Shown here piece after piece: positions 9,505 through 18,117 of a stretch of 64,000 bases of DNA. Position 1 is the first letter of the stretch. Every line of letters begins with the position of its first letter. The notes under the pieces are model-generated. The model made no database searches and was not told the DNA's origin. It saw only the letters and a program-made list of their open reading frames with translations. Source of the DNA: Bin80 sp965261255 (lineage in GTDB: Bacteria > Bacteroidota > Rhodothermia > Rhodothermales > Bin80); the NCBI GenBank assembly GCA_965261255.1, contig CBDHCQ010000004.1, forward strand, positions 806,001 through 870,000, given 5' to 3'. A program made the translations under genes and the position numbers.

Positions 9505-10737
9505 CTAAGGCTTATCAATCCGGGCTCTCACAACGTTTGGAGCGCCGAAGTTGTCTGTAGTGACACCGTATAGCATTCCGTCTCTCACGATTGGTTCAGG
9601 ATCAGAGTGCAACGAGAAAGGTAGGTGCAACTCTCCTAGGAAACGTCCTTCGGGATCAAACAGATCGAAAAGGCGGCTTTCGTCCTCGGGCATCGCTGCT
9701 TCTCGCTTCACCCACAGATTGCCTTCATCATCACTGAAGAATGAAACAACTGCGGGCTTTGTATCTGGAATCCGTGCCCAATCGACGGTCCCGCCTCTAT
9801 CGATGAACCACTGGAATTCCTCCCGCACGTCATCCATTTCTTCCTCGCTCACAGGGATCGGGTCATGGTCTTTGGAGACTCGTCGAAGCGTCTCTCCAGC
9901 CGGAGTCAGTTCGACAAGCTCATATTCTTTGGTAGTCAGAGTCCAAAGATTCCCAGTTGGAGAGAAGCGCCACTCAAAGGATCCCTGAAAGGGTATCGAC
10001 TCACCTATAGACGCGCGCCGTCCACCGCCCAGATCCATCTCATGCGTAAAGGCTTCCCTTTCGACAGAAGCTTCGGGGATCGCAATCGTGTCAAGCGGGG
10101 TGAGTGACTGATCAAATCGAGCCATGGCTTGAGTCACGCTAAAGTCGTCATGAAAGGATACAACTACCGCGTTGTAGCGCCCCCCGAAATCGAATCCGCC
10201 CGGATATGGACTAAGGCCCACGCCGGGATTACCGATCGACTCTGTTCTCAGGTATCTGCCGTTCGGATCGAAAATGGAAAGCTGCGCCTTGAGCATCTGC
10301 ATGACCAAGACGTTTCCGTTCTGGCTGATGTCAACTGAAAGAGCTTGCTCGAATTCTCCCGGCCCTGTTCCCTCGCTTCCAATTGTGCGTACAAAGGTCC
10401 CGTCCGAATCAAAAACGCTGATCTCTTGAGCCTGAAAGTCGAGAACAAAAACCCGTCCTTGACCATCCACATCAAAGGAAATGACCTCTCCAAAAATCGG
10501 TGCCTCGTCATCGGCGTCTGTTCCGAGCCTGATCTCCTCCACGAACTGCCACAAGTCTGACTCATTCCACAGCGGTTCATCGGTGTTTTGAACAACGAGT
10601 TCACCAGAAGCAAGTGTATCAATTGTGCCGGACCATGCCTCGTTCGTTTCGAAGTTTCCTGGACGACAACCAAGTGATACAGAGAGCAACACAGTTGCCG
10701 CAAGCGTCCAGCTTGCCATTGTGCGAGATGGAGACAT
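9505..10737 (-). CDS. 6-bladed beta-propeller lipoprotein
   Basis: I place the start at 10737, where a lipoprotein signal peptide begins and reaches a lipobox (VSLGC) at about residues 20-24. The open frame continues 91 codons upstream, but that part has no signal-like features. The mature protein of about 385 residues shows repeated NHL-like blades, for example 'GRVFVLDFQAQEISVFD', 'GTFVRTIG..GTGPGEF' and 'GNVLVMQ'. Such 6-bladed propeller lipoproteins are common in Bacteroidota and usually have unknown ligands. It is encoded opposite to the two flanking lyase operons. A surface sensor or binding role for alginate fragments is possible but only by position. Confidence 0.78.
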   Translation of the reverse strand: MSPSRTMASWTLAATVLLSVSLGCRPGNFETNEAWSGTIDTLASGELVVQNTDEPLWNESDLWQFVEEIRLGTDADDEAPIFGEVISFDVDGQGRVFVLDFQAQEISVFDSDGTFVRTIGSEGTGPGEFEQALSVDISQNGNVLVMQMLKAQLSIFDPNGRYLRTESIGNPGVGLSPYPGGFDFGGRYNAVVVSFHDDFSVTQAMARFDQSLTPLDTIAIPEASVEREAFTHEMDLGGGRRASIGESIPFQGSFEWRFSPTGNLWTLTTKEYELVELTPAGETLRRVSKDHDPIPVSEEEMDDVREEFQWFIDRGGTVDWARIPDTKPAVVSFFSDDEGNLWVKREAAMPEDESRLFDLFDPEGRFLGELHLPFSLHSDPEPIVRDGMLYGVTTDNFGAPNVVRARIDKP

Positions 10738-11397
10738 GGTTATTCCAGGTTTGGCAATCCAGTATATGCCAATATATCCAAATGTAGTGACATCCTGAAG
10801 ATTACGATATCCTCCCAAGCCAGGGAGCGGTGCGCGCCAAGGTACTACACCCCGATTCGAGTAGTCACCAGGTGCAAAGCTCCTGGGTGGCAAGGCTCTC
10901 ATTTGGGCAATGAAACGCCAAGCTGTCTCCTGGATGCAGTCACGCAGACGGCGGGGCGTGATTACTAAGGAAGCAAACGCACGCTTTCGTGCAGAGCCAT
11001 TTTGCTGCATGCAAGCGGAAATAGCACCAGCGAAATAATTGCGTATTCTGCACGAAGTTTACTGATGTTTCCAGTTTAAGGTATTTACGATTCGGCCTGT
11101 TGTAGAATCTGTTGACATTTGGTGACGCTACGTCTATGGCAAAAGGGAGCACTCTCTACATTTTATGCAACTGGCAACCTGCCTATGGAGTCTTGTTGTT
11201 GCACTCGTGCCTAACGACAAATGAATCCTACGCCGCCATAATTGTCACCATGAAAGCTCTGATGTTGCCCAATTGGACGGATAATGCAAGGAAAAATGAA
11301 TCCGGTTTGTAGTTATCACCGAATTATATTAACTTGTATTACATCATACAGGAGTATGATGTATATTTAGCTCCTAACAACTAACCAAACTGCCACG
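10738..11397. other. Gene-free stretch between divergent transcription units
   Basis: These 660 bases separate the propeller lipoprotein (reverse) from the beta-helix operon (forward). The left part is the in-frame upstream extension of the lipoprotein gene, which has no recognisable domain and is probably leader or decayed sequence. The right part is AT-richer and ends with the inverted repeat listed separately. No RNA gene or terminator was seen. Confidence 0.5.
11340..11363. promoter_or_regulatory. Perfect 10-bp inverted repeat, probable operator of the PL6 operon
   Basis: The arms TACATCATAC (11340-11349) and GTATGATGTA (11354-11363) are exact reverse complements around a 4-base centre (AGGA). 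The site lies 34 bp before the ATG at 11398, where a repressor or activator would sit. FadR-type GntR proteins bind short palindromes of this size, and such a gene lies at 18114-18863, so that is the first candidate. The link is inference. TATATTT directly follows the right arm. The same GTATGAT half-site followed by TATATTT occurs upstream of the PL17 gene. Confidence 0.55.
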
Positions 11398-13815
11398 ATG
11401 CGCACAACTATTACCACCTATTTAGGGCTCACCATAGCTCTGGTATTCCTGGGATTGAGGCCGGCTCTTGCCCAGCAAAGTATTGAAATAGAAGCTGGCC
11501 AGAACACGTTGAATGATGCTCTGGCAGGTGCTGGGCCGGGGGATACGATTGTCTTAACGACAGACGGAGGTGAGTATCTTACTGACAGCAATATAAATAT
11601 CACATATCCGGTTACGATTCGGGCGGCTGACGGATTGAGCAAGCGGCCGGTGATCAAGCATAGTGAGGTAATAAGCACGGCAGTTATCTTCGAGGTCTGG
11701 AATTCGCTGCACCTTGACGGCATCGAGATTGATGGGCAGGCTGGAACGGAATACAATGCCAAGTACTTGCTCCGCATTCGTCAACAGAACGACGCTGGTG
11801 ACTTACAACTTGATCCTACAACCGTACTCAAGGTCACCGACAGCTATCTCCACGATGTGATCGACGGCGGCGACGGGAATTTTTTGCGGCAGTATGCCTA
11901 TACCTTAGTTGATTCGGTGATCTTCCGAAATTCGATTTTGAGCGGTAGCGGTAAAGAAGGGATCCGGATCAAGGATGAGTCAAGTGAACGCAAGGACTTC
12001 GGGTTCTTTAATGTGAACTATTTCGAAGTGTCCAACACAACGATAGCCAACACCAAGCAATCGGCTGTCTATGTCTACAGCGGCGATCTCGATCCAGCTA
12101 CGCCTGAGCCTGAGTTTATTGTTGATCGTCTGACCTGTTACAATTGCGGTGGATTGGAGACCGGTGCCGGTACGGGTAACGGGCGTGCAATTTGGCCAAG
12201 AGATATGCAATCAGCCACGATCACCAATACCATTATTGCAAACAGTCTGTCGGATAAGGATTGGAGCGTTAATCTCAGGGGTACCTCAAGCATATCGCAC
12301 AGCAACGTCTTCATGGTTTCGCCGATCCGGCTAAGCGATAGCTCTACGCAGTCTGATATTTCTGAAATTGACCCCGAATTTGCCAATCCAGAAATGTTGG
12401 ATTTCACACTTCCCGCGGGTTCTCCACTTCTTACAATGGGGACCGATGGAATGGGAATCGGAGATATGCGGTGGATGACATCTGGCGGTGGCGGTGGCAC
12501 CGGGGCCACAGTTGAAATAGAAGCTGGTCAGAATACGTTGAATGATGCTCTGGCAGGTGCTGGGCCGGGGGATACGATTGTCTTAACGACAGATGGAGGT
12601 GAATATCTTACTGACAGCAATATTAACATCACATATCCAGTTACGATACGGGCAGCTGATGGATTGAGCAAGCGGCCGGTGATCAAGCATAGTGAGGTGA
12701 TAAGCACGGCAGTCATCTTTGAGGTCTGGAATTCGCTGCACCTTGACGGCATCGAGATTGATGGGCAGGCTGGAACGGAATACAATGCCAAGTACTTGCT
12801 CCGCATTCGTCAACAGAACGACGCTGGTGACTTACAACTCGATCCTACAACCGTACTCAAGGTCACCGACAGCTATCTCCACGATGTGATCGACGGTGGC
12901 GACGGGAATTTCTTGCGGCAGTATGCCTATACCTTGGTTGATTCGGTAATCTTCCGCAATTCGATTTTAAGCGGCAGCGGTAAGGAAGGGATCCGGATCA
13001 AGGATGAGTCAAGTGAACGCAAGGACTTCGGGTTCTTCAATGTGAACTATTTCGAAGTGTCGAACACAACGATAGCCAATACCAAGCAATCGGCTGTCTA
13101 CGTCTACAGCGGCGATCTCGATCCAGCTACGCCTGAGCCTGAGTTTATTGTTGATCGTCTTACCTGTTACAATTGCGGTGGGTTGGAGACAGGTGCCGGT
13201 GCGGGTAACGGGCGTGCAATTTGGCCGAGAGATATGCAAACAGCCACGATCACCAATACCATTATTGCAAACAGTCTGTCGGATAAAGATTGGAGCGTTA
13301 ATCTCAGGGGTACCTCGAGCATATCGCACAGCAACGTCTTCATGGTTTCGCCGATCCGGCTAAGCGATAACTCTACGCAGTCTGATATTTCTGAAATTGA
13401 CCCCGAATTTGCCAATCCAGAAATGTTGGATTTCACACTTCCCGCGAGCTCTCCACTTCTTACAATGGGGACCGATGGAATGGGAATCGGAGATATGCGG
13501 TGGATAACGTCAAACGTGGCCATAGTAGAAGACACTCCTATTCCAAGCGAAACCGATATCGTACTGGATCAGAATTATCCCAATCCGTTCAACATCGAAA
13601 CTACGATCCCGTACTACCTGGGTCGAGATGGCCATGTTACGCTGGAGGTGTTTGATCTGTTAGGCAGAAGCGTTGCCCGTCTTAAGGACGGATATGATCC
13701 TGCGGGTTCTTATTCCGTTTCTCTTTCGATGCAACAACAGGGAGCGGGCACTTATTTTTACAGACTCACTGTAGATGGTGAGAGTACGTGGCGTAAACTG
13801 GTGGTTGCCAAGTAA
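11398..13815 (+). CDS. Tandem-duplicated right-handed beta-helix protein, T9SS-sorted (PL6-like/DUF4957-like)
   Basis: This 805-residue secreted protein has a signal peptide ending near residue 26 (PALAQ). Two almost identical 343-residue beta-helix units follow (about 29-371 and 372-714), joined by a glycine-rich linker (SGGGGGTGA). A T9SS type A domain closes the protein ('QNYPNPFNIETTIPY', 'VFDLLGRSV', 'GTYFYRLTV', 'KLVVAK'). Each unit begins 'LNDALAGAGPGDTIVL', the opening typical of PL6/chondroitinase-B-like helices. The PL6 Lys and Arg signatures seen in the two following genes (SNKSG, TLRHGN) are not visible here. Catalysis is therefore doubtful, and alginate binding or a divergent lyase are the alternatives. 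It is the first gene of the operon behind the 11340 inverted repeat. Confidence 0.78.
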   Translation: MRTTITTYLGLTIALVFLGLRPALAQQSIEIEAGQNTLNDALAGAGPGDTIVLTTDGGEYLTDSNINITYPVTIRAADGLSKRPVIKHSEVISTAVIFEVWNSLHLDGIEIDGQAGTEYNAKYLLRIRQQNDAGDLQLDPTTVLKVTDSYLHDVIDGGDGNFLRQYAYTLVDSVIFRNSILSGSGKEGIRIKDESSERKDFGFFNVNYFEVSNTTIANTKQSAVYVYSGDLDPATPEPEFIVDRLTCYNCGGLETGAGTGNGRAIWPRDMQSATITNTIIANSLSDKDWSVNLRGTSSISHSNVFMVSPIRLSDSSTQSDISEIDPEFANPEMLDFTLPAGSPLLTMGTDGMGIGDMRWMTSGGGGGTGATVEIEAGQNTLNDALAGAGPGDTIVLTTDGGEYLTDSNINITYPVTIRAADGLSKRPVIKHSEVISTAVIFEVWNSLHLDGIEIDGQAGTEYNAKYLLRIRQQNDAGDLQLDPTTVLKVTDSYLHDVIDGGDGNFLRQYAYTLVDSVIFRNSILSGSGKEGIRIKDESSERKDFGFFNVNYFEVSNTTIANTKQSAVYVYSGDLDPATPEPEFIVDRLTCYNCGGLETGAGAGNGRAIWPRDMQTATITNTIIANSLSDKDWSVNLRGTSSISHSNVFMVSPIRLSDNSTQSDISEIDPEFANPEMLDFTLPASSPLLTMGTDGMGIGDMRWITSNVAIVEDTPIPSETDIVLDQNYPNPFNIETTIPYYLGRDGHVTLEVFDLLGRSVARLKDGYDPAGSYSVSLSMQQQGAGTYFYRLTVDGESTWRKLVVAK
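11482..12510 (+). repeat. Internal tandem repeat, copy 1 (1029-bp unit)
   Basis: The first of two in-frame copies of a 1029-bp unit encoding 343 residues. Copy 2 follows at an exact offset of 1029 bp. By eye the copies differ at only a few tens of positions over about 1 kb, mostly silent. Unit homology fades at about 12477, where copy 1 gains the glycine-rich linker. Confidence 0.9.
12511..13507 (+). repeat. Internal tandem repeat, copy 2
   Basis: The second copy of the 343-residue beta-helix unit. It keeps the reading frame and ends where the T9SS sorting domain begins. Protein differences from copy 1 are very few, for example GTG/GAG near 'GLETGAG', MQS/MQT, DSS/DNS and AGS/ASS. This implies either recent duplication or gene conversion. 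Confidence 0.9.
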
Positions 13816-13819
13816 TCTA

Positions 13820-15568
13820 GTGTTCCAGGTTCTGGATAGCAAAGACATCGTTAAGTGTGTGTTATGCTTGCTTCTCGCTCCATCTGTAGCTCAGGCGCAG
13901 GTGGAGCGTGTGGCTAGTACCCCGCAGGAGCTCGAGGATGCGATTGCGTCCTCGGAGCCGGGGGACGCCGTAGTCATGGCAAATGGTACCTGGACCGATG
14001 TCGTCATTGAGTTTCATAATGAAGGCGCGGAGGGAGACACCATCACTCTCCGGGCCGAAACCCCTGGGCAAGTGATTCTGAATGGCAACTCCCGTTTGAA
14101 GATTGGTGGATCATACCTCAAGGTGGATGGCCTATGGTTTGATCAGGGTGCGTTGCGCAGTGGGCATCTTATTGAGTTCAGGCGTTCGTCCTCACGTTTA
14201 ACTACCCATAGTCGGCTAACAAACTGTACCATAACCGACTATAATCCTACAAGCTATTTGACGGAGTACAAGTGGGTTTCTATTTACGGTACACATAATC
14301 GTGTTGATCATTGTCATTTTGCCGGGAAAAGCCACGACGGTGCGACGCTCGTGGTTTGGCTGCGTGATCCGCCCAATGACAGTCCAGTGTGGCATCGAAT
14401 TGACAATAACTACTTCGGACACCGTCCAGAGCTGGGCAAGAATGGTGGAGAAACCATCCGTATTGGCACTAGTAGCCGCTCAATGCAGGATGCGAATGTG
14501 ACTGTGGAGCATAATCTCTTTGAGGAATGTGATGGAGAGATCGAAATCATCTCGAACAAGAGTGGCAACAATATTTTCCGGCATAACACTTTCCGACGCT
14601 CATCAGGTACGCTGACGCTACGGCATGGCAATGAAGCCAGTGTGTACGGCAACTACTTTTTAGGAGAAGGAAAGTCAAGGTCGGGTGGAGTTCGAATCAT
14701 TGGAGAGCGGCACAGGGTGTATAACAACCACTTTCAAGATTTGGAAGGTACGGGTTATCGTGCCGCCCTGGCGGTTGTTAATGGTATTCCAAACTCTCCG
14801 CTCAACAGATATTTTCAGGTTAAGGATGCTGTGGTTGCCTTCAACACATTTGTTAATGTGGAGGAGACATTCGTCATGGGAGCTGGCAAGAGCTCGGAGC
14901 AGTCCCTCGCTCCTGATGGACTACAGATTGCGAATAACCTGGTTGTAACCCGCAACGGACCGATCATAGAATATGAGGACACACCGACCAATGTCTCCTA
15001 TGCGTCTAACGTGTTCTTTGGGGCTGAATCTGGTATTGGTACGGTTGACGGAATACTCATTGCTGATCCCGCGCTTGTTCTTGATCAAGATGTATGGCGA
15101 CCGTCCAGTACAAGCGTGGCAGTGGGGGCAGCCACTTCAATAGACTTTGTAACCCACGACATTGACGGACAGGAACGGGACGGGTTTCCTGATATTGGAG
15201 CCGATGAAATCAGCCTGGCTCCGGTTCTTTATCGGCCTCTCACATCACAGGATGTAGGACCATCGTACCTCAGTCTTGTATTGCACTCTGATCGGCCGGC
15301 GTTTCCAGAATCGATTGCAGCTGTGCAGGTATACCCTAATCCGTTCAGGTATGCAGTCACGATTGATTTTGAGCTTGAAACCCCCGGCTTTGTACAGCTG
15401 AGCATTTATGACCTTTTGGGGCGCGAGGTGGCAAAGCTGGCTAATGGTACCAGAAATACAGGCAATCACCTTACCACGTTTGATGGATCTGGACTAGTGT
15501 CGGGGGTATATTTTGTTGTGGTTGACGTGGACGGTTTACGCATGAAACATACCTTGATCAAGCATTGA
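13820..15568 (+). CDS. PL6-family alginate lyase, T9SS-sorted
   Basis: This beta-helix lyase of the chondroitinase-B/PL6 family would cleave alginate by beta-elimination with calcium help. Counting from the first ATG in frame (13775), the catalytic lysine is K262 ('ISNKSG') and the catalytic arginine R283 ('TLRHGN'). Their 21-residue spacing is the same as K220/R241 in AlyGC and K250/R271 in chondroitinase B. Acidic calcium ligands sit in 'DGEIEIIS'. A T9SS type A domain ends the protein ('QVYPNPFRYAV', 'IYDLLGREV', 'GVYFVVV'). The ATG at 13775 overlaps the previous gene by 41 bp. I prefer GTG at 13820, which gives a normal signal peptide ending VAQAQ; the choice is uncertain. Surface action is expected. 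Confidence 0.9.
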   Translation: MFQVLDSKDIVKCVLCLLLAPSVAQAQVERVASTPQELEDAIASSEPGDAVVMANGTWTDVVIEFHNEGAEGDTITLRAETPGQVILNGNSRLKIGGSYLKVDGLWFDQGALRSGHLIEFRRSSSRLTTHSRLTNCTITDYNPTSYLTEYKWVSIYGTHNRVDHCHFAGKSHDGATLVVWLRDPPNDSPVWHRIDNNYFGHRPELGKNGGETIRIGTSSRSMQDANVTVEHNLFEECDGEIEIISNKSGNNIFRHNTFRRSSGTLTLRHGNEASVYGNYFLGEGKSRSGGVRIIGERHRVYNNHFQDLEGTGYRAALAVVNGIPNSPLNRYFQVKDAVVAFNTFVNVEETFVMGAGKSSEQSLAPDGLQIANNLVVTRNGPIIEYEDTPTNVSYASNVFFGAESGIGTVDGILIADPALVLDQDVWRPSSTSVAVGAATSIDFVTHDIDGQERDGFPDIGADEISLAPVLYRPLTSQDVGPSYLSLVLHSDRPAFPESIAAVQVYPNPFRYAVTIDFELETPGFVQLSIYDLLGREVAKLANGTRNTGNHLTTFDGSGLVSGVYFVVVDVDGLRMKHTLIKH

Positions 15569-18069
15569 CCAGGTTAAGCATCTTACTGACACTGGGACTT
15601 GCAACCATAGCTCCTGCCGCTCTGGATAATACACTTGTGCGCACGGCAGATGAGTTTCGGGAGGCAGTTCGCCACGCCCAGCCTGGGGATACAATCACCA
15701 TGGCCAACGGCATTTGGCACGACGCAAATCTAGTGTTTGATGCGGATGGCGATGAGGGTGATTCAATCACTGTTCGTGCCGAAACTCCCGGAGAAGTGAT
15801 TCTGACCGGTCAGTCCAGTCTTCGTATTGGTGGGCAGTACTTGAAAGTGGAGGGATTGTGGTTTCACCGGGGGGCGCTGGATCGAGGACATGTGATCGCA
15901 TTCCGAACGAACAGGGCGGCCCGTCACAGCCGCATCACGAACTGCGCGGTAACAGAGTTCAATCCCGATAACTGGTTACTGCAGTACAAATGGGTGTCTC
16001 TGTACGGTACAAATAATCGAGTAGATCACTGTCACTTTGCAGGCAAGACGCACGATGGAGCTACGCTCGTAGTATGGCTGGAAGATCCGCCGACAGACGA
16101 ACCTAACTACCACCGGATTGACCACAACCACTTCGGGTATCGCCCGGAACTAGGTAAGAACGGTGGAGAAACCATTCGCATTGGCACCAGCAGCCGCTCA
16201 ATGCAGGACTCCTATACGGTGGTAGAACATAACCTGTTTGAACGCACCGATGGCGAGCACGAAATCATTTCCAACAAGTCAGGACACAATACTTACCAGC
16301 ATAATACTTTCCTTGAAGCGCAGGGTGCCTTAACCCTGCGTCACGGCAACCATGCTACCATAAGGGAGAATTGGTTTCTGGGTAGAGGAAAGCCGGGTAC
16401 AGGTGGTGTACGCGTCATTGGAGAGGACCATTTAGTTACGCACAACTATTTCTCCGAATTGGAGGGAGATTCCTCACGTGCGTCACTCTCAGTGATGAAC
16501 GGCATCCCCGATTCGCCTCTGAATCGATACTTTCAGGTTAAGCGCCCAATCATTACCCATAATACATTTGTTGGCACGCGGGTGAGCATACTTTTTGGGT
16601 TGGGAGCAGATGGAGAAAAGACACTTCTGCCAGAGGATGTTCTGTTTGGCCAGAATGTCATTATTACAGAGAGCGATAGATCTGTGGTTACGGCGTACGT
16701 GTCCGCTGACGACGTTGCGTGGAGCGAGAACGTATTCTATGGAACGCAATTGGGCATTCAGCCCCCCGAAGGTATACGATGGGAGAATCCGACGTTGATA
16801 AGCGGTCCTCACGGGATGCAGTATCCGTCTCCCGAAGGCCCAGCATCCGGGAAGGGGGCTTCGCCCACATATCCGCCTCTTTCGCCGTCTGACGTTGGAC
16901 CCTCGTGGTGGGGACAACCCTGGAGCCCGGATATTTTGGTGGATTCAGTGCGTGCACTGCCTGATTTTTCTCACGCGGGGTACAGAGGGGGTGAAGAGCC
17001 TCCGCCCGATCCCGAAATAACGCTGGATGTGACAGACTATGGCGCGACTGGCGATGATATGAATGACGACACGGAGGCGTTTGAACGGGCGATACAAGCG
17101 GCGCATAATCAGGAAGGATGGGTTGTTATTGGTATTCCAGAAGGACGGTTCCACCTGTCTGGTGTGATGCTCCTGGAACAGGATAGTTTGATTGTGCGGG
17201 GGAGTGGAGTGAAAGAGACTGTAATCAGTATAGAGAAGCCCCTTGGTGCGGTGGATGTGCCAGACGAGTTCAGTGAGTCATCCGACATACCCAAGGTTCA
17301 GGGGAGGGTAGCTTCGCCGTATTCAAGTTGGGGTGGGATGTTTTGGTTTCGAGGGTCAAGAAAACCGGCAGGAGCATCGTCCACATCCATGGAGGTTGGC
17401 GTGGAGCATCTAAGTATTGAGTTTAATTCTGTGCCGTATGGGGGACGTGGTCTTGAGGATGGATACAATGCGGTATACTTCGAAAGTGTGAGACACGGAT
17501 GGATTAGAGATGTGGAGATCGAGAATGCCGATGCGGGAATAATCCTCAATATGGCGTCGCAAGTGACGCTTGAGAATATTCTGATTGCCGGGCGGGGAGG
17601 TCGTTTTGGTATTCACACACAGGATTCAAAACATATCCTGATGGAGAATATTCGCATTCATTCAAACACACTACATCCTGTCGGTTGTGCGGGCGAAAGT
17701 GGTTACAACGTCGTCATGGCCAGTTCCATAGGACGCATTTATGATGCGGGCTGTGCACAGCCTAATTTATATGAAGGACTAACCGTTCAAGGTGATTCAA
17801 TGGGTAAGCCAATCTTGGATGTGGAATCCCATTCACCGCTGGTACTGTGGAATATCAGGATCCATTACAACCATGTCGAGGCCATACGTCCGCCTGTTTA
17901 CTTGGGCGCAATGGGAGACCGCGTTATTGTCGTGGGATTGTCTAGTGACGTACCAGCACGCATGCAATCGGGGGCAGGAGGCTATTACGAAGGCACAAAC
18001 TGGCCGGGAGAGCTCACGGTCCCATCCTTGTATCGGTATCAACTCGGAAAGCGGCTTGGGGAAATCTGA
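15565..18069 (+). CDS. PL6 alginate lyase fused to a pectate-lyase-like beta-helix domain
   Basis: This 834-residue protein starts at TTG (15565), overlapping the previous stop (TTGA). It has a signal peptide of about 20 residues. Residues about 22-420 form a PL6 domain close to that of the preceding gene, with catalytic K238 ('ISNKSG') and R259 ('TLRHGN') at the conserved 21-residue spacing. After a proline-rich linker (about 465-476, 'EEPPPDPE') a second beta-helix begins ('VTDYGATGDDMNDDTEAF'). That is the typical opening of the pectate lyase 3 / GH28-related superfamily, and it runs to the end. No T9SS domain and no lipobox are present, so it is probably periplasmic or freely secreted. 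The second domain could be another lyase or a binding module. Confidence 0.87.
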   Translation: MTRLSILLTLGLATIAPAALDNTLVRTADEFREAVRHAQPGDTITMANGIWHDANLVFDADGDEGDSITVRAETPGEVILTGQSSLRIGGQYLKVEGLWFHRGALDRGHVIAFRTNRAARHSRITNCAVTEFNPDNWLLQYKWVSLYGTNNRVDHCHFAGKTHDGATLVVWLEDPPTDEPNYHRIDHNHFGYRPELGKNGGETIRIGTSSRSMQDSYTVVEHNLFERTDGEHEIISNKSGHNTYQHNTFLEAQGALTLRHGNHATIRENWFLGRGKPGTGGVRVIGEDHLVTHNYFSELEGDSSRASLSVMNGIPDSPLNRYFQVKRPIITHNTFVGTRVSILFGLGADGEKTLLPEDVLFGQNVIITESDRSVVTAYVSADDVAWSENVFYGTQLGIQPPEGIRWENPTLISGPHGMQYPSPEGPASGKGASPTYPPLSPSDVGPSWWGQPWSPDILVDSVRALPDFSHAGYRGGEEPPPDPEITLDVTDYGATGDDMNDDTEAFERAIQAAHNQEGWVVIGIPEGRFHLSGVMLLEQDSLIVRGSGVKETVISIEKPLGAVDVPDEFSESSDIPKVQGRVASPYSSWGGMFWFRGSRKPAGASSTSMEVGVEHLSIEFNSVPYGGRGLEDGYNAVYFESVRHGWIRDVEIENADAGIILNMASQVTLENILIAGRGGRFGIHTQDSKHILMENIRIHSNTLHPVGCAGESGYNVVMASSIGRIYDAGCAQPNLYEGLTVQGDSMGKPILDVESHSPLVLWNIRIHYNHVEAIRPPVYLGAMGDRVIVVGLSSDVPARMQSGAGGYYEGTNWPGELTVPSLYRYQLGKRLGEI

Positions 18070-18081
18070 AGGAATCCAAGG

Positions 18082-18117
18082 GTGAGCTGTGGTCGCCGGA
18101 GACTCGGGTCAGTTCAC
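18082..18117. terminator. Possible bidirectional hairpin between convergent genes
   Basis: GTGAGCTG (18082-18089) pairs with CAGTTCAC (18110-18117), with one G-T wobble and a 20-base GC-rich loop. It lies in the 44-bp gap between the convergent lyase and regulator genes and overlaps the regulator's stop. There is no T-run, so terminator activity is only a possibility. Confidence 0.25.

Noticed and set aside
10738..11010. 91-codon in-frame upstream extension of the propeller lipoprotein
   Set aside because: It has no signal peptide or domain, whereas the ATG at 10737 directly starts a proper lipoprotein signal. It is treated as untranslated.
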